From Nitrospirota bacterium (lineage in GTDB: Bacteria > Nitrospirota > Nitrospiria > Nitrospirales > Nitrospiraceae): a DNA stretch of 7,014 nt. A model generated the notes under the pieces. That model ran no database searches, was not told where the DNA came from, and worked only from the letters and a program-made list of their open reading frames with translations. Positions 5,837 to 7,014 of the stretch are shown in pieces. The DNA is taken from contig JAHWYE010000087.1 of the NCBI GenBank assembly GCA_020028195.1, forward strand, positions 1 through 7,014, read 5' to 3'. Within the stretch, counting starts at the first letter, position 1. The number at the start of each line of letters is the position of its first letter. The translations under genes and the position numbers were made by a program.

Positions 5837-7014
5837 TGGTTGCCATACAAGCGAAACACCTGACCAAGATCTATCGCTGGTACGCCAGGCGGGCCGATCT
5901 GCTCAAGGAAATGCTCTGCTTCAACCGGAAGCCATACCATGCGCAGCGGCTGGCGCTCGACGATGTCTCGTTCGAAGTGGGCGCCGGGGAGTGCATCGGG
6001 GTGATGGGACAGAATGGAGCTGGGAAGAGCACCTTGCTGAAACTGCTCGCGGGATTGTCCGCTCCCACCAGCGGCTCCTTCGAGATGAACGGAAAGGTCT
6101 CTGCGCTCCTTGAACTGGGCACGGGGTTCCACCCGGACTACTCAGGGGTCGAGAATATCCGGATCAACGGGATGCTCTTGGGGTTGAGTCGCCGGGAAGC
6201 GGAGCAGAAGCTGCCGACAATTGTTGAGTTTGCTGAGTTGGGGGAGGTGATCCGGCAACCGCTGAGGACATATTCGACCGGGATGCAGGCACGGCTTGCG
6301 TTCTCGATCGCCACGGCCTTGCAACCGGATATCCTACTGATCGACGAAGTGCTGGCGGTCGGTGACGCGTATTTCGTGAACAAGTGCATCCATTATCTCC
6401 AACGCTTCATCAGCAACGGGGGAACGGTGCTGGTCGTCTCGCATAACTCGTTTCTGCTCGGCCGATTGTGTCACAAGATCCTCTGGCTCGAAAGCGGCAA
6501 GCTCCGCCAGTTCGACGCTGCGCAAGCGGTCTGTCGCGCGTATGACCAGTATGTGCGGCGACTGGAGAGTGCCCGGCGTGAGCAAGCAGGTCGGCGGGAG
6601 GGTGGCGAGAGATGGGGATCAGGGGAAATTGGGATCCAGTCCGTACTCCTGCTGGATCGGGATGAACACCCCGAGTACGCATATTTTCGCGGCGACCGGA
6701 TGGTAGTGCGCATCAATTATAAGACCGCCGGCCTCTACCATAATCCTTCAATCTACCTGTTTGTCTCCAGTCACGATGGGATCCTGGTGACAAGCTGCTT
6801 TTCTGGCGAGGAGCCGATTGATTTGGGAATGTTTCAGGGGACGGGCTACGTTGATGTCGTCTTTGATCCGCTGCTCATCGGCGATGGGAGCTACTGGCTC
6901 ACAGTCGGTATTTTTCCGCATAAGGAGGGGCCCGAATCGATTTATCGTCTCGACCCATATGATTACCATGAGCGAGTGTGCGAATTCACGGTCACGCGGC
7001 CCAATAGGCCTTTG
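5836..7014 (+). CDS. wzt: Wzt-type polysaccharide ABC exporter ATPase with C-terminal carbohydrate-binding domain (3' end outside window)
   Basis: ATPase partner of the preceding permease; 393 residues are visible with no stop. The extended stretch between T-K-I-Y (10-13) and A-L-D-D-V-S-F (40-46) is typical of Wzt/TagH. Motifs: Walker A G-Q-N-G-A-G-K-S-T (58-66), L-L-E-L-G-T-G-F-H-P (91-100) in the Q-loop region as in polysaccharide ATPases, signature Y-S-T-G-M-Q (146-151), Walker B I-L-L-I-D-E-V (166-172), L-A-V-G-D (173-177) and His203. After an Arg/Glu-rich linker (about 238-260), R-W-G-S-G-E-I (259-265) opens a beta-rich domain matching Wzt_C. In E. coli O8/O9a this domain binds the modified non-reducing end of the finished chain. 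Against the roughly 430 aa of O9a Wzt, the end is probably near. The ATG shares its A with the wzm TGA and has no clear ribosome binding site, suggesting translation by reinitiation. Confidence 0.93.
   Translation, partial: MVAIQAKHLTKIYRWYARRADLLKEMLCFNRKPYHAQRLALDDVSFEVGAGECIGVMGQNGAGKSTLLKLLAGLSAPTSGSFEMNGKVSALLELGTGFHPDYSGVENIRINGMLLGLSRREAEQKLPTIVEFAELGEVIRQPLRTYSTGMQARLAFSIATALQPDILLIDEVLAVGDAYFVNKCIHYLQRFISNGGTVLVVSHNSFLLGRLCHKILWLESGKLRQFDAAQAVCRAYDQYVRRLESARREQAGRREGGERWGSGEIGIQSVLLLDRDEHPEYAYFRGDRMVVRINYKTAGLYHNPSIYLFVSSHDGILVTSCFSGEEPIDLGMFQGTGYVDVVFDPLLIGDGSYWLTVGIFPHKEGPESIYRLDPYDYHERVCEFTVTRPNRPL

Noticed and set aside
1..7014. Search for CRISPR arrays, tRNAs, insertion sequences, attachment sites, long repeats and defence-type genes
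   Set aside because: No repeated units, tRNA-like cloverleaf, transposase or terminal inverted repeats were noticed by eye; the window is densely filled by ordinary transporter and glycan genes.

Overview
All recognisable genes in this window lie on the + strand, packed end to end, and look like part of one long transcription unit in a moderately G+C-rich bacterium. The layout is the tail of an unknown gene, an ABC exporter (ATPase and permease), an extended-SDR sugar-nucleotide epimerase/dehydratase, a class-II glutamine amidotransferase of the AsnB type, and a Wzm/Wzt polysaccharide ABC exporter whose ATPase runs off the right edge. From remembered family style, the partial first gene, the epimerase and the AsnB variant resemble Nitrospira/Nitrospirota or NC10 proteins. 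No rRNA or other phylogenetic marker is present, so this is only an impression.

Left part (3-2030): the C-terminal end of a protein with a GspG/pilin-like tail is followed by an ABC-2 type exporter. Its ATPase (307-1263) has all nucleotide-binding motifs. Its permease (1266-2030) has about six membrane segments. The substrate cannot be told from sequence.

Right part (2072-7014): an NAD-dependent sugar-nucleotide enzyme (2072-2986) overlaps by one base an AsnB-like amidotransferase (2986-4971). A Wzm-type permease (5012-5836) then overlaps by one base a Wzt-type ATPase (5836 to beyond 7014). Wzt carries an extra C-terminal domain of the kind that reads the end of a finished O-antigen chain. 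Together this reads as a segment of a surface-polysaccharide (O-antigen or similar) locus: a nucleotide sugar is made or modified, an amide is probably added to a sugar or glycan precursor, and the lipid-linked glycan is exported across the inner membrane. No glycosyltransferase or methyltransferase lies inside the window; these would be expected just outside.

The six genes downstream of the partial one form three translationally tight pairs (gaps of 2, -1 and -1 nt). Each pair is preceded by a gap of 40-41 nt that holds its own ribosome binding site. There is no gene-free stretch over 300 bases. I see no convincing terminator, tRNA, CRISPR array, insertion sequence or phage remnant, and no clearly undescribed system. 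The most distinctive points are the AsnB variant with an enlarged glutaminase-domain insertion and the end-recognising Wzt domain beside it.
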